Shown here: positions 40,372 through 50,671 of the stretch, piece after piece
Layout: each line of letters begins with the position of its first letter
Position numbering within the stretch: position 1 is the stretch's first letter
Source: Blattabacterium cuenoti
Lineage (GTDB): Bacteria; Bacteroidota; Bacteroidia; Flavobacteriales; Blattabacteriaceae
DNA: 64,000 nucleotides
Reading direction: 5' to 3'
Assembly (NCBI RefSeq): GCF_014252335.1
Contig: NZ_CP059218.1
Location: forward strand, 393,078-457,077
Made by a program: the position numbers and the translations under genes
Notes under the pieces: model-generated
Database searches by the model: none
Seen by the model: only the letters and a program-made list of their open reading frames with translations
What the model was told of the DNA's origin: nothing

Positions 40372-43300
40372 TTATATTTTTGTAATTTTTATATATACTA
40401 ATTCTTTTTCAATACTAATATCATTTACTATATCTTTTATATTGATTTTATTTTTGTTTACCATTAATAATTGATTTGATAAAGTTTCTTTACAGATATA
40501 ATGTTTATATTTATTTATAATTAATATTAATTTTGTATTATTTATATATATTGTTAATAATATTTTTTCAGTAACTATACAATTATTATTTTTTCTTAAT
40601 TTTTGAATATTTCTTATTAGATCTCTTATAATTCCTTCTTCTAATAATGAATTAGAAATATTTAAATCTAATGCTACAGTAAAGTTTTCATTAGATAAAA
40701 TATCCCAATTTTGTATACATTGATGAGTTATTTTAACATCTTCAATAGATAATACAATATTTTTTCCTTTTAAACATATAGTATATTTTTTGTTTTTTTC
40801 CAATTTATTAATATCTTGTAAACTGAATTTTTTAATTAAATTAACTATATTTGGAGTGTTTTTTCCAAATTTAGGTCCCAAAGAATTATAAGATGGATCA
40901 ATTTTTTTCTTTATTATATTAGAATATTTTTGATAAATATTATCAACTATGTCAACATGTTTGACATTAATTTCCATTTTAAAAATTTTTTCATAATGTG
41001 TTAAAAAAATTATATTTTTTTGTTTTTTTATTGAAATAATAATACGTTCTAATGGTTGCCTTATTTTAATATTATTTTTTTTTCTTAATGAAAAAACTAA
41101 ATTAGTAATACTCTGAATAAGAATCATTTTTTTTTCTAATTTTGTATTTATTAAATGATTTATCCAAGTTGGGAACTTACTCATATGAACACTTTCAACA
41201 TTATTTTCTTTTGTAACAGAATTTAGATCTAAAAAAATTTTTTCAGAAAAAAAAGGTATAATTGGTGAGATTAATTTTGCAATAGTCATTAAACTATTAT
41301 AAAGTATTTGATATGCTGTAATTTTAGTGGATGTATAATTATTCTTCCAAAATCTTCTTCTACATATTCGTATATACCAATTACTTAATTTATTTACAAC
41401 AAATGAAAAAATAATACGTACAACTTTAGTAGGATTATATTGAGAATAATAATAATCTACCATTTTAATCATTGAATGTAATTCAGAAATAATCCATAAA
41501 TCTAATTCTTTATAACCATTATCTTCATCATTATCATATTTTAAAATATTATTTTTTTTACAAAATTTAAATCCATCAATATTTGCATAAATTGCAAAAA
41601 ATGAATAAATATTATATAGTGTGCCAAAAAATTTATTAATTACTATATTAAGTTCTTCTTTATTAAATTTTAAATTATCCCAAGGTTCAGAACTAAATAT
41701 CATATACCAACGTATTGCATCTGCACTATATTCATCAATTAAATGAAAAGGATTAATAGTATTAGCTTTACTTTTTGACATTTTTTTACCTTTTGCATCT
41801 AATATTAATCCAGTCGATAATACAGTTTTGTATGTAATAGAATTAAATAGTAAACTACCAATAGTATGTAATGTAAAAAACCATCCTCGTATTTGATCTG
41901 TTCCCTCTGAAATAAAATCTGCTGGAAATACAATATTATTATCTATTAATTGTTTATTTTCAAATGGATAATGATATTGTGCATATGGCATTGCACCAGA
42001 ATCAAACCAAACATCTATTAATTCTGAATCTCTAGTCATAGGTAATCCATTTTTAGATACTAAAATTATATTATCTACAAATGGTTTATGCAAATTTATA
42101 TTGGCATAATTTTCATTACTCATATCACCTGGAATAAACTTATGTAATACATTTGTTTTCATAAATCCATACTTAATAGATTTTTCTATTTCTAGATATA
42201 ATTCTTGTATTGATCCAATAACTATTTGTTCTTTTCCATCTTTAGTTCTCCAAATGGGCATAGGTGTTCCCCAATATCTAGAACGTGATAAATTCCAATC
42301 TTTTACATTATTTAACCAAGTTTCAAAACGTTTTTTTCCAATATATTTTGGAACCCAATTAATATTTTTATTTAAATTAATTAATTCATTTTTAATTTTA
42401 TTAGTTCGTAAAAACCAAGAATCTAAAGGATAATAAATAATTGGCTTATTAGTTCTCCAACAATGTGGATAACTATGAGTATATTTTTTTACTCTAAATA
42501 ATTGATTTCTTGTTTTAAGAAGAGTAATAATTTCTTCATCTACTGAAAAGAACTTGTTTGTTTTTTGCTCTAAAATATCATAGTTTTTATTAAATTCTTG
42601 TTTTATATATTGTCCACTAAATATTGTAGGACATATATCTAAAAATTTTCCTTTTAAATCAACTAATGGAACTGGTATATTTTTTTTATTTAATACTAAT
42701 ATAGAAGGTAAATCATGTTTAATAGATAATTCAAAATCATCTATTCCAAATGTTGGAGCAATATGAATAATTCCAGTTCCTTCATTGATATTTACTACAT
42801 TATATCCATCTATAACTTGAAAAGCATGTTGATTTTTTGAATAAGGAAAAGGAGGAACCCATGAAAATAATTGTTCATATTTAGATCCAATTAAATTTTT
42901 TCCTTGCATTTTATATAAAATACAATAAGGAATTTTTTTATTTTTTATAATTGATAATTTATTAAAATTAATATAATTATCAACTTTATAATATTTTTCA
43001 ATAGGTAAAATATTATTAATTACATTTTCAGCAAAAATAATATTTTCTATTTGTAAATTTTGATTATATATAGCAACTAATAAATAAGATATATCAGATT
43101 TAATAGCTAACGCAATATTAGAAGGTAATGTCCATGGAGTTGTAGTCCATGATAAAAAATATATATTTCCTAATATATTTGGATTAATTATCTTTGGTAA
43201 AAATTCTTTTTTAGATTGAAATTTAACAATCGGAGTAATATCTGTAATTTGTTTATATACACCTGGAAAATTTAATTCATGATAACTTAATCCAGTTCCA

Positions 43301-43875
43301 GCAGCTGGTGAATATGGCTGAATAGTAATTCCTCTATATATAAAATGTTTATTATATAATTCTTTAATTAACCACCAAATAGTTTCTATATATTTTGTAT
43401 TATAAGTTATAAATGTATTTTGATAATTTAACCAATATCCTATTTTATTTGTAAACTGAATCCAGTTTTTTATTGATTTATTTACTAAAGATTTACAAGT
43501 ATTATTATATTTTTCGATACTAATTTTTTTACCTATATGATCTTTATTAATTCCTAATGTTTTTTCTACACTTAATTCAATTGGTAATCCATGTGTATCC
43601 CATCCAGGATTGATAATAATTTTTTTACCTTTTAATGTATAATATCTACAAAAAATATCTTTAATTGTTCTTGCTATAAAATGATGTATTCCTGGATCTC
43701 CATTCATAGATGGAGGACCTTCATATACAACATAAAAATCATTTCTATTATGAGTATTAAATTTGTTATATTGAAACCTTTTTTGAAGAATATTATTTTT
43801 TTCCCAAAAAAACAATATTTCTGATGAAATTTGGTTTAAATCCAAACCATTATATTCTTTAAATTTTATATTCAT
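40372..43875 (-). CDS. ileS: Isoleucyl-tRNA synthetase
   Basis: A 1167-residue class I synthetase. The HIGH motif is GIHH in PSMNGDPGIHHF, an editing domain with TTPWTLPSN follows, KMSKS is intact in GKKMSKSKANT, and the anticodon-binding helices and a long C-terminal domain close the protein. The length and C-terminus fit the larger, eukaryote-like IleRS type common in Bacteroidetes. lspA follows 22 bases downstream, so the two form an operon. Divergent from mutS. Confidence 0.96.
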   Translation of the reverse strand: MNIKFKEYNGLDLNQISSEILFFWEKNNILQKRFQYNKFNTHNRNDFYVVYEGPPSMNGDPGIHHFIARTIKDIFCRYYTLKGKKIIINPGWDTHGLPIELSVEKTLGINKDHIGKKISIEKYNNTCKSLVNKSIKNWIQFTNKIGYWLNYQNTFITYNTKYIETIWWLIKELYNKHFIYRGITIQPYSPAAGTGLSYHELNFPGVYKQITDITPIVKFQSKKEFLPKIINPNILGNIYFLSWTTTPWTLPSNIALAIKSDISYLLVAIYNQNLQIENIIFAENVINNILPIEKYYKVDNYINFNKLSIIKNKKIPYCILYKMQGKNLIGSKYEQLFSWVPPFPYSKNQHAFQVIDGYNVVNINEGTGIIHIAPTFGIDDFELSIKHDLPSILVLNKKNIPVPLVDLKGKFLDICPTIFSGQYIKQEFNKNYDILEQKTNKFFSVDEEIITLLKTRNQLFRVKKYTHSYPHCWRTNKPIIYYPLDSWFLRTNKIKNELINLNKNINWVPKYIGKKRFETWLNNVKDWNLSRSRYWGTPMPIWRTKDGKEQIVIGSIQELYLEIEKSIKYGFMKTNVLHKFIPGDMSNENYANINLHKPFVDNIILVSKNGLPMTRDSELIDVWFDSGAMPYAQYHYPFENKQLIDNNIVFPADFISEGTDQIRGWFFTLHTIGSLLFNSITYKTVLSTGLILDAKGKKMSKSKANTINPFHLIDEYSADAIRWYMIFSSEPWDNLKFNKEELNIVINKFFGTLYNIYSFFAIYANIDGFKFCKKNNILKYDNDEDNGYKELDLWIISELHSMIKMVDYYYSQYNPTKVVRIIFSFVVNKLSNWYIRICRRRFWKNNYTSTKITAYQILYNSLMTIAKLISPIIPFFSEKIFLDLNSVTKENNVESVHMSKFPTWINHLINTKLEKKMILIQSITNLVFSLRKKNNIKIRQPLERIIISIKKQKNIIFLTHYEKIFKMEINVKHVDIVDNIYQKYSNIIKKKIDPSYNSLGPKFGKNTPNIVNLIKKFSLQDINKLEKNKKYTICLKGKNIVLSIEDVKITHQCIQNWDILSNENFTVALDLNISNSLLEEGIIRDLIRNIQKLRKNNNCIVTEKILLTIYINNTKLILIINKYKHYICKETLSNQLLMVNKNKINIKDIVNDISIEKELVYIKITKI

Positions 43876-43926
43876 AAGTAAGAAAATAATCTATTTATAT
43901 TATACAAAATAATCTCCATTTTATAT

Positions 43927-46548
43927 ATGAATAATAAAAACAATAAATTTTTAATAAAAAAAAACGAAACTCCATTAATGGAGCAATATAATGATATAAA
44001 ATATAAATATCCAGATAGTATTTTATTATTTCAGGTAGGAGATTTTTATGAAATTTTTGGAAAAGATGCAATTATTTGCTCGAAAGTATTAAATATTGTT
44101 TTAACAAAACGATCAAAAAGTCATATTCAATTTGCTGGATTTCCATGCCATTCATTATCATCCTTTTTACCAAAATTAATACAATCTGGATATCGTGTAG
44201 CAATTTGTGATCAATTAGATATAAAAAAAGGAAAAAATATAGTTAAAAGAGGTGTTACACAATTAATCACACCTGGTGTTATAATCGATGAAAATATCTT
44301 AAATACTAAATCAAATAATTTTTTAGCATCTATATTTTCAAATAATCAAGATGTTGGATTAAGTTTTATAGATATTTCTACTGGAGAATTTTTTATAACA
44401 GAAGATACACAAGTAAATATTTTACAATATTTAGAACATTTTAAACCTAATGAAATTATTTTTCAAAAAACACATAAAACATTATATCAAGAATTATTAA
44501 AAAATAATTATTATACATATCCTATAGAAAATTGGATGTTTGATTATTCATTATCTTATGAAAAATTAATACATCATTTTCAAACTAATTCATTAAAAGG
44601 ATTTGGAATAGAAAAAATGAAGTTAGGAATAATCGCTTCTGGATCAATATTAAATTATTTATATAATAATAAATATACACAATTACATCATATTACTCAT
44701 ATAAAAAAAATTCAAAAAGAAAATCATATGTGGATTGATGATTTTACTTTTAAAAGTTTAGAAATTTTTCATAGTCAAAATAAACAAGGAATATCTTTAT
44801 TAGATATCATTGATCAAACATTAACACCTATGGGTAGTAGATTATTAAAACATTGGATATCTTTTCCATTAAAAAATATTATAGATATCCAAAAACGTCA
44901 AAATGCTGTTAATGAATTGTGTTTAAATAAATCATTATTAGATTTTATTAGACTAAAATTAAAAAATATTTATGATATAGAAAGAATGATATCTAAAATA
45001 TCTATAGGGAAAATATCTCCACGAGAAATCTTAACATTACATAAATCTATTATTTATATTATTGAAATACAAAAAAAAATATTATCATATAATATAAATG
45101 AAAATAATTTTTTATTTAAAATTATTTCTTCATTAAAAAATATTGAATTTATATCTAAAAATATTGTAAATCTTATTCAACCTGATCCACCACATAATAT
45201 AGATAAAGGAAATGTAATAGCTAATGGGGTGTCTAAAAAATTAGACAATTTACGATCTACATATTTATATCATAAACAACATTTACATGAATTATGTAAA
45301 ATAGAAAAATTAAATACAGGAATTTCAAATTTAAAAATAGGATATAATAATATTTTTGGATTTTATTTTGAAATTAAATCTACCAAAAAACATAAAATTC
45401 CATCTTCTTGGATATTAAAACAAACATTAATTAATGTTAAAAGATATACAACAGAAAAATTAAAAAATTTTGAAATTAATATTTTAAATGCAGAACAAAA
45501 AATACATTTTATAGAAAAAGAAATTTATTATAAAATAATTAAAAAAATGACAGCAGATATTAAACCTTTACAAGCTAATGCAAAATTAATATCTAAATTA
45601 GATGTTTTATGTTCTTTTTCTAAATCTGCATTAGATAATAATTATATAAAACCAAATATTAATCATTCTTTTAAATTATTTATCAAACAAGGAAGACATC
45701 CAGTAATTGAACAACAATTTCAATCAAAAATATATTATATACCAAATGATATAATATTAGATAAAGAAAAACAACAAATTCTTATTATCACTGGTCCTAA
45801 TATGTCAGGTAAATCTGCTATTTTACGACAAACTGCTATTATGATATTAATGGCACATATTGGAAGTTTTATTCCTGCAGAACAAGCCGACATTGGATTA
45901 ATAGATAGTTTATTTAGTAGAGTAGGTGCATCTGATAATATTTCTTTAGGTGAATCTACATTTATGGTAGAAATGAATGAAACAGCAAATATATTAAATA
46001 ATATTTCTCAAAGAAGTTTTATTATTTTAGATGAAATTGGACGAGGAACTAGTACTTATGATGGAATTTCCATAGCATGGGCAATTATTGAATTTTTACA
46101 CAAAAATAATTTTAAACCTCTAACATTATTTGCAACACATTATCATGAATTAAATAACATGAATAATGTTTTATCAAGAATAAAAGTTTTTCATATTGCT
46201 GTAAAAAAAAATCGTAATAATATTATTTTTATGCGCAAATTAATATCTGGAGGATCTGAACATAGTTTTGGAATTTACGTAGCAAAAATTTCTGGTATGC
46301 CTGTATCAATAATTGTTAAAGCTAATATATTACTAAAGCAATTTATAATAACAAAAAATTTGATTCAAACTACAAATAATAATTTTACTTATCATATAAA
46401 TCAAAAAAAATGTTTATTGTTATTAAAAAAAATAATATATTGTTTACATTCAATAGACATACAAAATATTAATAATTTAACAACAGACATAGCATATTTT
46501 AAAATTAAACAAATCATAAATTTATTTAATAATAATTTGCGAGAATAG
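43927..46548 (+). CDS. mutS: DNA mismatch repair protein MutS
   Basis: An 873-residue mismatch sensor. The N-terminal domain carries the wedge FQVGDFYEIFG (Phe-x-Glu in YEIFG inserts at the mismatch). The ATPase has Walker A GPNMSGKSAILRQ, the STFMVEM loop and Walker B ILDEIGRGTSTYDG. The last codons, CGA GAA TAG, are at the same time the first bases of tRNA-Gly, so the stop codon is provided by the tRNA (10-base overlap). MutL is not in the window. Retention of MutS is unusual among highly reduced symbionts. Confidence 0.95.
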   Translation: MNNKNNKFLIKKNETPLMEQYNDIKYKYPDSILLFQVGDFYEIFGKDAIICSKVLNIVLTKRSKSHIQFAGFPCHSLSSFLPKLIQSGYRVAICDQLDIKKGKNIVKRGVTQLITPGVIIDENILNTKSNNFLASIFSNNQDVGLSFIDISTGEFFITEDTQVNILQYLEHFKPNEIIFQKTHKTLYQELLKNNYYTYPIENWMFDYSLSYEKLIHHFQTNSLKGFGIEKMKLGIIASGSILNYLYNNKYTQLHHITHIKKIQKENHMWIDDFTFKSLEIFHSQNKQGISLLDIIDQTLTPMGSRLLKHWISFPLKNIIDIQKRQNAVNELCLNKSLLDFIRLKLKNIYDIERMISKISIGKISPREILTLHKSIIYIIEIQKKILSYNINENNFLFKIISSLKNIEFISKNIVNLIQPDPPHNIDKGNVIANGVSKKLDNLRSTYLYHKQHLHELCKIEKLNTGISNLKIGYNNIFGFYFEIKSTKKHKIPSSWILKQTLINVKRYTTEKLKNFEINILNAEQKIHFIEKEIYYKIIKKMTADIKPLQANAKLISKLDVLCSFSKSALDNNYIKPNINHSFKLFIKQGRHPVIEQQFQSKIYYIPNDIILDKEKQQILIITGPNMSGKSAILRQTAIMILMAHIGSFIPAEQADIGLIDSLFSRVGASDNISLGESTFMVEMNETANILNNISQRSFIILDEIGRGTSTYDGISIAWAIIEFLHKNNFKPLTLFATHYHELNNMNNVLSRIKVFHIAVKKNRNNIIFMRKLISGGSEHSFGIYVAKISGMPVSIIVKANILLKQFIITKNLIQTTNNNFTYHINQKKCLLLLKKIIYCLHSIDIQNINNLTTDIAYFKIKQIINLFNNNLRE

Positions 46549-46611
46549 CTCAGTTGGTAGAGTACGACCTTGCCAAGGTCGGGGTCGCGGGTTCAAATCC
46601 CGTTTCTCGCT
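46539..46611 (+). tRNA. tRNA-Gly, anticodon GCC
   Basis: A cloverleaf with acceptor GCGAGAA/TTCTCGC, anticodon stem CGACC/GGTCG, loop TTGCCAA (GCC) and T-arm GCGGG-TTCAAAT-CCCGT. Its 5' end overlaps the last 10 bases of mutS on the same strand. Confidence 0.96.
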
Positions 46612-46625
46612 TACTTAATAAAAAA

Positions 46626-46711
46626 ACCCAGGTGGTGGAATAGGTAGACACACAGGACTTAAAATCCTGTGATCATTATTGATCGTACGGGTTCAAATCC
46701 CGTCCTGGGTA
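46626..46711 (+). tRNA. tRNA-Leu, anticodon UAA
   Basis: A class II tRNA of 86 bases with acceptor ACCCAGG/CCTGGGT, anticodon stem CAGGA/TCCTG, loop CTTAAAA (UAA), variable arm GATC-loop-GATC and T-arm ACGGG-TTCAAAT-CCCGT. Its last 19 bases are overlapped antisense by the end of guaB. It follows tRNA-Gly by 14 bases. Confidence 0.96.
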
Positions 46712-48168
46712 CTTTTAGAATTAAAATAATTTGGAGATTCTTTAGTTATACTTACACTATGTGGATGATTTTCTTTTAATCCAGAATTAGTAATAGTTAC
46801 AAATTTTCCTTTGTTAATTAATTCTTGAATAGTAGAAACTCCACAATATCCCATACCAGAACGTAATCCACCACAAATTTGATAAATTATATCTTTTATT
46901 TTTCCTCTATAAGGTACTCTAGCTTCAATTCCTTCTGGAATATATTTTTCATTAAAATTTAAATATCTATCTTTACTACCTCTATTCATTGCAATTATTG
47001 ATCCCATACCAACATAAGTTTTAAATTTTCTTCCTTGATATATAATTTCTTCACCAGGTGCTTCATCAGTACCAGCAAATAGACTACCAATCATAACTGA
47101 GTTCGCTCCAGCAGCAATAGCTTTTACAATATCTCCAGAATATCGTATTCCACCATCTGAAATTACATTAACATTTTTTTCTTTTGCATATTTACATACA
47201 TCAAGTATAGCAGTAATTTGAGGCATGCCTACCCCAGAAATAACTCTTGTAGTACAAATAGATCCAGAACCAATACCAACTTTTAAAATATTTGCTCCAG
47301 CATCAATAATATCTTTAGCACCTTCCATAGTAACTATATTTCCAGCAATTAAAACAATATTTGGAAAATTATTTTTAATTTTTTTAATTAAATTTAATAC
47401 ACTTATAGAATGTCCATGTGCTGAATCAATAGATATAATATCTACATTTTCTTTTACTAAATTATCTATTCGTTCTAAAGAATTTTTTTCTATTCCTATT
47501 GCTGCTCCTACTCTTAAACGTCCTTTAGAATCTTTACATGCATTTGGATATTTTATTATATTATCAATATCTTTAATAGTAACTAATCCAACTAATTTAT
47601 TCATTTTATCTACAAGTGGTAGTTTTTCTACTTTTTCTGTTAATAATATTTTTTTAGCTTTTTCTAAAGTAATATTTTGATGAGATACTACTAATTGTTC
47701 TTTTGTCATTACATCTTCTACCAAAGAATTAATATCTACTCTATATTTTATATCTCTTTTAGTAATTATTCCTATTAATGTATTATCATTTTCAACAACT
47801 GGAAATCCAGAAATATTATGTTTTTTCATTAATAATTGAGCATCATATAATGTAGAATATCGTGATAAAGTAATAGGATTATCTATAATTCCACTTTCAC
47901 TTCTTTTAACTAAAAAAACTTCTTTAGATTGATTTTGTATATTCATATTTTTATGAATAATACCTAATCCTCCTTCTCTAGCTATTGAAATAGCTAAAGA
48001 TGATTCAGTCACAGTATCCATTGCCGCACTGATAATAGGAATATTCATTATTATATCTGATGTTAAATAAGTTTTTAAAGATACTTTTGATGGAAGAATG
48101 GAAGAATAAGATGGAACTATAAGAACATCATCAAAAGTTAAAGCTGTTTTTAATATTTTATTAATCAT
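46693..48168 (-). CDS. guaB: Inosine-5'-monophosphate dehydrogenase
   Basis: A 491-residue enzyme oxidising IMP to XMP for GTP synthesis. The barrel start [10 protein letters not shown], two CBS domains (about 95-210), the catalytic Cys loop [15 protein letters not shown] (usually GPGSICTTR) and the flap YVGMGS are visible. The normal C-terminus near ITKESPNY is followed by about ten extra residues. The last six or seven are antisense tRNA-Leu, so the original stop seems to have been lost. Confidence 0.95.
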   Translation of the reverse strand: MINKILKTALTFDDVLIVPSYSSILPSKVSLKTYLTSDIIMNIPIISAAMDTVTESSLAISIAREGGLGIIHKNMNIQNQSKEVFLVKRSESGIIDNPITLSRYSTLYDAQLLMKKHNISGFPVVENDNTLIGIITKRDIKYRVDINSLVEDVMTKEQLVVSHQNITLEKAKKILLTEKVEKLPLVDKMNKLVGLVTIKDIDNIIKYPNACKDSKGRLRVGAAIGIEKNSLERIDNLVKENVDIISIDSAHGHSISVLNLIKKIKNNFPNIVLIAGNIVTMEGAKDIIDAGANILKVGIGSGSICTTRVISGVGMPQITAILDVCKYAKEKNVNVISDGGIRYSGDIVKAIAAGANSVMIGSLFAGTDEAPGEEIIYQGRKFKTYVGMGSIIAMNRGSKDRYLNFNEKYIPEGIEARVPYRGKIKDIIYQICGGLRSGMGYCGVSTIQELINKGKFVTITNSGLKENHPHSVSITKESPNYFNSKSTQDGI

Positions 48169-48274
48169 ATATTAAATAAAATTTAAGTTTCAATATTTGT
48201 ATGTATTATTTTTGTCAATTATAAAATATTTTTATATTTTTTTTATATATATTTTTTCATTTCAAATTTTTATA

Positions 48275-48282
48275 TAAATTTG
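48275..48282 (+). promoter_or_regulatory. Candidate -7 box upstream of the small lipoprotein gene
   Basis: TAAATTTG matches TAnnTTTG and lies 40 bases before the ATG. The -33 region is a T-run without TTTG. Confidence 0.3.
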
Positions 48283-48321
48283 TTGTGAATATTAAATAAT
48301 TTTAATACAATATTATTAATT

Positions 48322-48618
48322 ATGATGAAAAAATTAAGAATTACTATTATTACAATTTGTTTCGTATTATCTTTATTTGTAAGTAGCTGTAATAAATCTA
48401 AAAATGAAAATCCTCCTACAACAACTGAGGAAGATAAAGCAGTTAATACTACAACAAATAATGAGAATACCAATGGTACTCCAACTTCACCATCTAATCC
48501 TATTGATGAAGAATCATCAAAATCTGATGAAAGTGTTACAAATTCTGGATCAAATAAAAATGAAAAAGATAAAATAATAACAACAGATTCAGAAAATAAA
48601 GAAAATGAAAAAAAATAG
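48322..48618 (+). CDS. Small hypothetical lipoprotein
   Basis: A 98-residue protein with a clear lipoprotein signal: MMKKLR, a hydrophobic core and the lipobox VSSC with Cys23. The mature 75 residues are low-complexity, rich in Asn, Thr, Ser, Glu and Lys, with no hydrophobic core, so they are probably disordered. No family is recognised. It stands alone between guaB and rplS, with a candidate -7 box upstream and a terminator downstream. The convincing signal peptide and the isolated transcription unit argue that it is real despite the simple composition. Confidence 0.72.
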   Translation: MMKKLRITIITICFVLSLFVSSCNKSKNENPPTTTEEDKAVNTTTNNENTNGTPTSPSNPIDEESSKSDESVTNSGSNKNEKDKIITTDSENKENEKK

Positions 48619-48643
48619 TAGTATTGAATTTATTATTTTAGTT

Positions 48644-48697
48644 AGTGAAGGTAGTGTAAGTTAAATAATTATTTTCTTATCTCTTCACTTTTTTTTT
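48644..48697. terminator. Terminator between the lipoprotein gene and rplS
   Basis: AGTGAAG (48644-48650) pairs with CTTCACT (48683-48689), with extra pairs inside (TAAG/CTTA), and is followed by a nine-base T-run on the plus strand. The long loop makes it weaker than the groEL terminator. The rplS stop codon lies in the right arm. Confidence 0.6.
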
Positions 48698-49047
48698 ATA
48701 TTATTTGATATTATTTTTATTTTTTTACCTTTACGTGATCTCATATAATAAATTTTTGATCTTCTTACCTTACCTTTTTGATGAATTTGGATTTCTTTAA
48801 TATTTGGTTGAAAAACATAAAATATTCTTTCTATACCTATAGAACCACTTATTTTTCTAACAGTAAATGTTTTTGTATAACCTTTTCCTTGTTTTTTAAT
48901 TACAATTCCTTTAAAATTTTGAAGTCTTATTTTATGTCCTTCTTTAATTTCAAAAAAAACAGTAATAGTATATCCAGAATTAAAATAAGGTATTTTTTTT
49001 ATTATATTTTGTTGAAATAAATGTTTTATATAAAAATTAATTGACAT
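48685..49047 (-). CDS. rplS: Large ribosomal subunit protein bL19
   Basis: A 120-residue L19 protein at the 30S-50S interface. The segments IPYFNSGYTITVFFEIKEG, QNFKGIVIKKQGKGYTKTFTVRK, SGSIGIERIF and KVRRSKIYYMRSRKGK follow family order. It begins 10 bases after glmM and probably shares its transcript. Usual partners trmD, rpsP and rimM are absent here. Confidence 0.95.
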   Translation of the reverse strand: MSINFYIKHLFQQNIIKKIPYFNSGYTITVFFEIKEGHKIRLQNFKGIVIKKQGKGYTKTFTVRKISGSIGIERIFYVFQPNIKEIQIHQKGKVRRSKIYYMRSRKGKKIKIISNNIKKK

Positions 49048-49057
49048 AATAATATTA

Positions 49058-50437
49058 TTATTTAATTTCTTGTAAAATTTGTTTATATAAATAATATAGT
49101 CTTTTTTGATAAGGACTTTCTATATATATTCTTATTAAATTTTCAGTATGAGATTGTCTTATATGAATCCATTCTTTAGTTGAACAAAAATTAATTTTCA
49201 ATCCATCTTTAAAATTCATATTATGTCCTATATATATTTTTTTAATTTTATCTAAAAGTTGAATAATATTTGTATTATCATACAATTTAATTTTTTTCTT
49301 ATACATATAATAATGAGGATATCTTTTTTTTAATTTAGTTAATGATATTTTAGATAATTTAGCTATATAAGTTAAAAATAATGATATTCCTAATAATGCA
49401 TCTCTTCCATACCTAAATGGTGGATAAATAATTCCACCATTTCCTTCTCCACCAATAACCGCATGAACTTTTTTCATTTTTTGAATTACATTAATTTCTC
49501 CAACTGGAGTGGAATAATAAGGAACACCTTTCATAAAAGATAAATCTTTTAAAACTTGAGAAGAAGATAAAGTAGAAACTACTGGACCTAATGTATGTTG
49601 TAAGACATAATCAGCAATTGATACCAATGTATATTCTTCACCAAAAAATTTACCATTTTCACAAATAAATACTGCTCGATCAACATCTGGATCAACAGAA
49701 ATACCTAAATCAGCATGCATATTTGGAACCATTTTACAAATATGTTTCAAATTTTTTTTTATAGGTTCAGGATCATGTTGAAATATTCCATTAGGAGTAC
49801 AATGTATTTTTATCACTTGTACTCCCAGTTCATCTAATAACATTGGAACAGCTATACCACCAGTTGAATTAATTCCATCTACTACAATTTTAAATTTATA
49901 TTTTCTAATTAGATGTTTATCTACTAATGGTAAAGATAAAATAGACTGTATATGTTTATAAATATAATTTTTATCATATACACAATGACTCCATTTTTCA
50001 CATGGTACAAAATTTATATATTTTTTTTTTACTATTAAAGAAATTTTATTAAAATCTTTTAAAGATAAAAATTCTCCATTAGAATTAAAAAATTTTAAAC
50101 CATTCCAATTCTGTGGATTATGACTAGCGGTTAATATTACGCCACCGTCTACTTGTTCATTGACAATAGCAAAACCAACAGTAGGAGTAGTAGTTAATCC
50201 AATATCAATAATTTTAATTCCAAAATTTATGAAAAGAATAATAATAAATTGATTAAATAATATGGATGTTATTCTACCATCTCTGCCTAAAATAATACAC
50301 AATTTATTTTTTTGTTTTGTTTTTAACCATGTAGCATATGCTGCTATAAATTGCATAATTTCTATAAGAGTAAAATTGTTATTAATTTTTCCTCCTAATG
50401 TTCCTCTTATTCCAGATAAAGTTGTTATAAGTGTCAA
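49058..50437 (-). CDS. glmM: Phosphoglucosamine mutase
   Basis: A 459-residue phosphohexomutase converting glucosamine 6-phosphate to the 1-phosphate for peptidoglycan. The phosphoserine loop is TASHNPQNWNG, the metal loop SVDPDVDRAVF, and the sugar loop GGEGNGGIIYP. It starts at a TTG at 50437, which gives the MTLI...SGIRGT opening normal in Bacteroidetes; a nearby ATG is out of frame. Sugar specificity is taken from the family and the genome type; phosphomannomutase is the alternative. Confidence 0.88.
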   Translation of the reverse strand: MTLITTLSGIRGTLGGKINNNFTLIEIMQFIAAYATWLKTKQKNKLCIILGRDGRITSILFNQFIIILFINFGIKIIDIGLTTTPTVGFAIVNEQVDGGVILTASHNPQNWNGLKFFNSNGEFLSLKDFNKISLIVKKKYINFVPCEKWSHCVYDKNYIYKHIQSILSLPLVDKHLIRKYKFKIVVDGINSTGGIAVPMLLDELGVQVIKIHCTPNGIFQHDPEPIKKNLKHICKMVPNMHADLGISVDPDVDRAVFICENGKFFGEEYTLVSIADYVLQHTLGPVVSTLSSSQVLKDLSFMKGVPYYSTPVGEINVIQKMKKVHAVIGGEGNGGIIYPPFRYGRDALLGISLFLTYIAKLSKISLTKLKKRYPHYYMYKKKIKLYDNTNIIQLLDKIKKIYIGHNMNFKDGLKINFCSTKEWIHIRQSHTENLIRIYIESPYQKRLYYLYKQILQEIK

Positions 50438-50460
50438 AAATCATTGTACTTTGATATATA

Positions 50461-50468
50461 CAAAAATA
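50461..50468 (-). promoter_or_regulatory. Candidate -7 box upstream of glmM
   Basis: On the minus strand this reads TATTTTTG, matching TAnnTTTG, 24 bases before the TTG start. No matching -33 element is seen. It is the only recognisable element in the 234-base gap between glmM and dnaB. Confidence 0.25.
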
Positions 50469-50671
50469 TACAATATTTTTATTAATAAAAATTGATGATT
50501 TAATTTATACGTATTATATTTATATTAAAATAATAATATTACAAATATGATATCATTATATTGTTATAATAATTATTATATCTAATAATTTATAGTTTTA
50601 TGTTTATAAATAAAAAATTTATTTTATTCATGATTATTAATTTAATATGCAATGAATTAATTTAATTATTA

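Noticed and set aside
48270-48473. Minus-strand frame opposite the small lipoprotein
   Set aside because: It is antisense to a frame with a clear lipoprotein signal, starts inside it and resembles no known protein.
50438-50671. Palindromic AT-rich stretch between dnaB and glmM as a replication origin
   Set aside because: No DnaA-box cluster is visible, and AT-rich palindromes are expected at this base composition.
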